Of a stretch of DNA of 64,000 nucleotides, positions 58,999 through 64,000 are shown piece by piece. The notes below the pieces were generated by a model. It worked only from the letters and a program-made list of their open reading frames with translations. It searched no databases and had not been told where the DNA came from. The translations under genes and the position numbers were made by a program. Positions within the stretch are counted from its first letter, which is position 1; each line of letters starts with the position of its first letter. Origin of the DNA: Hemicentrotus pulcherrimus. Lineage: Eukaryota; Echinodermata; Echinoidea; Camarodonta; Strongylocentrotidae. The stretch spans positions 72,766-136,765 of the forward strand of contig BEXV01000417.1 of the NCBI GenBank assembly GCA_003118195.1, given 5' to 3'.

Positions 58999-60617
58999 AT
59001 CGTCGACGAGAATAGAGTAACTTTTTTGTTGTTGTATTGTGTCCACAAATTTATCGACAGTCTCTTTTCAACACGTAATCTATTTGTTTATCGCTACTTA
59101 CACTTTAAATACAGGTTCCTGTCGGAAAAAACTACACCCTTCCGAGTCGCTCATGTACAGCCACCCCTCCCCCACTACCACCCCTTTCCCCGCGCCTTTC
59201 CTCCTTTGACTATCGTTTCAAGCCATTTTGTCCATGGGAAAGAAATATTTCAGTACGTATATGTCTATGCATTATCCTGTAAGGTCTCAATGTACAAGCA
59301 ATACGTGTGAGTAATTTGTTTAGAAATAAAAGTAACTATTCCGCCCACTTTATTTTGTTTGAAATGTGCCGTTTGCCTTGGACTCATTTGACGTAAATGC
59401 TTAATACTTGCCTCATGATAATCACGTAGAGGCTTGGTTACAGCCTTGATTGTAATGAATTTAACTTACATATTGCTGTGAATGTTGTCAATGAATTATG
59501 TAGCTAGATTACATCACCAAATTTTATAAGCCTCGCAGATTACCGTTTTCATACGATGTTCTAATTACTACATAATTAAGTAGAACAGGGAAATGGCAAA
59601 ATTATCTCAATGAAAGGTAAACGAGCGGAAATAGAGACTGGGAAGAAAAATATATGAAGGAAATGTAGAAGGAGATGATAAAGAAGAAGGAGAAGCAAAA
59701 ACGAGAATACTAGAGGTGGAGAAAGCTGCAAGGACATGCCGGCTTCAAGAAAAGCAGTGCGCTATTTAAGAATAATAAAGATGAATTAAATCAGTTAAGG
59801 AAGGGAATGAATAATACCAAGAAGTTAATACTACATGAAGAATAATGAAAAAGCACGTAAATATCGGATACACGTTCATTGTTATGCTGAAAATAGCGAG
59901 CTGATTAATTAACACTACAAGTATTTTTTACATTTGTATGTGCGTGATGAAATTGGTATAGCTAAAATATGGAAAGATAAAATCCTTTGTGTTTTTGTTT
60001 GATTTCAATTTTGCTTTGAAATTGACAACCTTGGTTTAAGTCATTACAAAATCTACAATTCAATAAAAAGGGCAAACAAGACTTTAGTTTTAAATGTGAA
60101 CTGCATTGGTCATTCAATCTTCATGATTCGTGTTTATACATTATTGTTCATTCAGCATTGACATTTTTCTCCTGCTTCTTCAGATTTCCCTTCATAGGTA
60201 TGTATTACCTTTCAATTATTTTCCTTTAAGGAAAAAAAACCACACAAAACAACATGTCTGACATTGTTCCTATTATAGATTGCCACTAATTGCTTTCCGA
60301 CGAGGGTTGTGTGCACGAAACATTTATTCACTTATTAGTGGCATTAATTCATCAGCCCTCTCCCCCGTACCCTCTTCCGTCCGTCTGTCTTCCTCGTGTA
60401 GCCCGGTGTGTGGTATAATGTCTCTCTCGTGATCGTCTATAAACGGTTATAGTCTGACAGAGAATATACGATGTCGGGGTACCTGCGGCGAGAATAATGA
60501 TCACCACTAATGTGACAATTTCCTGACAGTCTTCCCCAACATGTTAATAATTATTCCCAAAATGGCTGGTTTTTGATGGTTTTGTCAAGCTGTCATTCTT
60601 GCCCCCTTTCTATTCCT

Positions 60618-60650
<33 letters not shown>
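58999..60650 (+). repeat. 1.65 kb direct duplication, copy 2
   Basis: Same orientation as 54324-55976, offset about 4.67 kb. It lies about 1.1 kb upstream of the exon 1 ATG, so the pair brackets the signal-peptide exon. Confidence 0.93.
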
Positions 60651-60661
<11 letters not shown>

Positions 60662-60838
60662 CTCTCTTTCTCTCTGTTTCTCTCTCTCTTTCTCCTCTTT
60701 CTCTCTCTCTCTCTCTTTCTCTCTCTCTCCCCCCTCTCTTGTTATTCTCTCTTCTGTCTCCTTTTCTCATTCTCTTTCTCTCGACTCTCTTTCTCTCCTC
60801 TGTGTGTCTCCCTTTCTCTCTTTCTTTATTCCCCCTTG
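60616..60838. repeat. Long CT-rich tract
   Basis: CT dinucleotides with TTT, CCC and G interruptions. Open frames across it on both strands are Ser/Leu or Arg/Glu artefacts of the repeat. Confidence 0.9.
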
Positions 60839-63800
60839 TAATAACCGTCTCCTTAATGCCATTCCTCGCTATTGTCACGTATTCTCTCTACACTATACCC
60901 CTCCTTATCTGTAAATACACCTTTCTCTCTTCCTTATTCTTTCAATAGAAAAATTGCATTAATACGTCCCCAAACAGACGAAACTCATGATAAAATAGCC
61001 GCATGATCATGATTAATAATCATAACCAGGACGTGACAAGATCATGCTTACTTGTGAAAAAAATGAGTGGGCTTGCAATTTGTTTTTAATTCAGCAATCA
61101 TGACGTTTGTAAAGTGGGACAGATTGAAATCATTCGTTGTTTCTTTCTGCATTGTTTTGAAGCAAAATAACTCTGTGACAAAATGATTTAGTACTCTTCT
61201 GCTTATTGGCAGAAAATTCTCTAGGAAACTCAGAAGGAAGACTCAAAGTTCAGCTCTATAATACCAGAGCAGCGTTGAATTAATGATTGAATTAATCTAC
61301 TTTGAAAGGGAACTCAATATTTATTAGTGCGTCCCTGGTAATTAGACTGAATTACGTTATCTCAGTTTCTCAGGTACATACAGACCGACAAGTCTTGTGT
61401 ATTTGAATAAATTATTAACGAAATTTCATGGTTTAGAGGCATGGCCGATCATTCCAGAAATCAGATGACCAATAAAAATATTGTTAATGTTACTTTATTG
61501 AAATGTGCTCAAACACCGGCGAACATTTTGTACAATAATTATGAATATAGCGCAGGATACAAATTAAAGAAAGAAAGTTCGATGACGAAATTGGAAAGAT
61601 GCGTGGTTTATTACACAGTCGATTGATTAAGAAAGATTCATTCAATTTTTATTATGACAAATGGATATCATGGGGACAAAAAAGTGAGTTGTATCCAACG
61701 TCACGGTCTTTGAAATGTAGGGGATTTTCATTAGAGAGTCATCGCACGTGAAACAATCCTCTTGACACGATAAATACAATGTTTTTCTTGAGCATCTATA
61801 GTGGAATATACTATTTGATTGCTGGTATACAGGGTTTTGTAAAAATATGTTATCTAATATTATCAGATCCGTCGTCAGCATGCTAGCAAGTTTTATGATG
61901 TAGTATATTTATGTTAAAAATACTACTGGGCATAATACACAAATAAAGCTAAAAATACCGACCTGCTTACAGTAAGAAATATATATTTTTTTTGTTTTAA
62001 GAGTTGCTCGTTATTTTAAGCTGAGTTGTTATTCCTCTTTTGCGGGATTTTTGAAAGAAAAAGTTAAAATGTAGTGTGTTTTATATACATGATTGTTATC
62101 CTTCAATAAAAATTCAAAACTATAATAGCACTAAACGGGATATACAAAGAACGGATATAATCGTCTGAAGAGAGGTTTGGGTTTAAATTTTCTTCACAGC
62201 GTCAAGTTGTAAAATATGAAGGAATGATTTTATTTAGTCCCATTTCTTTTTAATTATTGGAGACCGGTGAATTGAATTACGTTATACACACAATCTCGTT
62301 GCCCGGTGACAGAATAGGGAAAATCAGATAAGCTCTGAATTTAAAACGGAAATGTTGAACACTTCCCTCTCTGAGGTGCGATACTATAATTTACACCATT
62401 CTGGTATTTCGTTTATTTAGATGACGTCATAATAGAACCCATATAGAATTCTGCGGTATAGAGTGGGCATCGTTTATGTTTGTTCCTACCTGTCTTGAAT
62501 GAGTGGCTAGAAATACAAATAGCAATGACTCATTATATGTTTATAAAAACAATCACATAATGACTTGGGGTAGGACAAAGAGAGTAAACGAAAGAGGAGA
62601 TTTTTGGGGGGTAACAAAGAAGTACTGGCCGATGTTGGTATACCATGTTCATTGCGACAGATCCGAGAATTGAAATTTAAAAAATGAAAACAGCTCGAAA
62701 GGTGTTGAGTCATTGATAGTTTATGACAGTACCTGCTTTTCTCTTCTTTTTTTATTTTTATTAAAGACTTGATTAGAGACACTTGAATTTTTCATTCCTC
62801 CATCACTGTTTATTGATAATTGGGATTCGGTGATGAAAATGTGCCCTTCTACATTCAGTAAAATTATATATACGGGCCCTCTTTGCAAAAAAAAAACATA
62901 AAGAGGAAGGCAAATTTGCATCCGAAATTCATAATTTAGATGAATATTATGTCGCTCGTTGTTTTACTTGATATGTTTTCTTGTTGGATCAAAAATTTAG
63001 GTGGGTTTTACGTCACACCTCCTAAATTCTATATAAGTTTAGTGTAAATTGTCAAACATCGGAAGAATGTGACAAAAAGCACTCACTGCATGGCGGAAAG
63101 TGGATTCCAAAGTTGGAGAAATATAAAAGGTTATGTTTTTATTTATTATGTGTATGTAGCTTTCCCAGGACGTGAATGACAGTTACAACTTACTTTTAAC
63201 CCTAAAACCCTACTTGAGATAAAGCGTGCGCAGTATTTTCTTTTCTTAGCCGTATACCAAGTGAACATTGTTCAATGAAGTACATGTACTTCATCCTCTC
63301 TTACATCTCAGGCCTAACTGACTTCTACATTTCACTAAATTTTCCTCACTTTTCATGCCCTTGACTTCCGTCATTTAGATTAGAGGAACCCAATTTAGGA
63401 CAACTTCACCATCAGGGACTCACTAACCTACCTCAGCCTTATAAACCAACGGGGCGGACCATCTTAATGAAGTCATATAAAGGATTAGACTGAATTAAAG
63501 TGGATTATCCTGCTAAGAAGGGGAAGCGAAGTGAAATGATTCGGGAAAGATTAACCCAAACATCGAATGCGCGAGCGGAAAAGAGGGACATTTGAAAAGG
63601 GAAAGATTATTTATTATTGTATAGCTTGGCGCCGAGACGGACCCGCCATGAATAAGCCCAGGGCGCCGCTGCGTCAGTAAATACATTGTTACATACTCCT
63701 ACCTCTGAGCTGTATGGTCGAAACAAAAGGTACTTGGTATAGAAAGTTATTTCATTCCATAGAGATTAAGGATATTAAAGAATTAATTCGGTAGAAGCTA

Positions 63801-63898
63801 GCCAAACAAAGAGCTAGGCTCTACTTTGAGGGGCTAAGATGCTGATGAAAAGTGAAGTCTTTGGTGTTGATCCGCGTTTAGAGACGAAATACGTAGTT

Positions 63899-64000
63899 AA
63901 AGGTAAAGACCAGTAATGGTCATGCGATTGCATTGTGAAAGAAACATTGTGGAATCAATCAGAAAATGTTGATCATCTAGCATCTAGCATCTGCAAGGTT
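63899..64000 (+). repeat. Dispersed repeat, copy B (cut by window end)
   Basis: Same orientation as 43501-43602, about 93 % identical. The element continues beyond the window. Confidence 0.85.

Larger units (their letters stand above)
57921..64000. other. 5' flank of the EGFL6/NPNT-like gene
   Basis: No coding region is supported here. The part nearest exon 1 (57921 to about 57985) is likely 5'UTR or promoter. A CpG-dense patch lies at 58617-58795. The second copy of the 1.65 kb duplication occupies 58999-60650, followed by a long CT-rich tract (60616-60838). From 60850 to 63890 I see only unremarkable AT-rich sequence with short open frames of no recognised type. The window ends inside a dispersed repeat. 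Confidence 0.6.

Noticed and set aside
60573..60914. Ser/Leu-rich and Arg/Glu-rich frames
   Set aside because: Translation of a CT tract on each strand.

Overview
This window is eukaryotic, AT-rich and gene-poor. It is rich in GA/CT and CA microsatellites, short inverted-repeat elements and degenerate retroelements. The only gene I can support is a long, spliced, secreted EGF-domain protein on the minus strand. Its domain order matches vertebrate nephronectin (NPNT) and EGFL6. Together with a tRNA-derived SINE and repeat types common in marine invertebrates, this suggests an invertebrate deuterostome, most likely a sea urchin or other echinoderm. The species assignment is inference.

Gene layout, minus strand, right to left: exon 1 (57859-57920, initiator and signal peptide), exon 2 (31069-31265, Cys-rich N-terminal region), exon 3 (15932-16024, EGF1), exon 4 (13225-13347, calcium-binding EGF2), exon 5 (8138-8254, EGF3), exon 6 (4656-4790, calcium-binding EGF4) and exon 7 (3311-3442, EGF5). 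All seven have GT-AG borders. The phases match at every junction: the first junction is phase 2 and all later ones are phase 1. Together they give 859 coding bases, or 286 complete codons plus one base. The linker, any RGD site and the MAM domain expected at the C-terminus of this family would lie left of the window. The gene covers at least 57.9 kb, with introns of 26.6, 15.0, 2.6, 5.0, 3.3 and 1.2 kb.

The rest is intron or 5' flank. Intron 2 holds a perfect 1.1 kb tandem duplication split by a single N, lying between the two arms of a 77 bp inverted repeat. Intron 1 holds a 675-base gap, two inverted-repeat elements, three sets of diverged local duplications, a cryptic tandem array near 40.5-40.9 kb and an inserted poly(A) end. 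A second, near-identical 1.65 kb direct duplication (54.3 and 59.0 kb) brackets exon 1. Intron 5 contains a dead, 5'-truncated LINE with a 14 bp target-site duplication.

I see no CRISPR array, operon, phage, integrated virus or evident new molecular system. The points most worth checking are the gene itself, its unusual fifth EGF domain, and the two large duplications, at least one of which looks like an assembly artefact.
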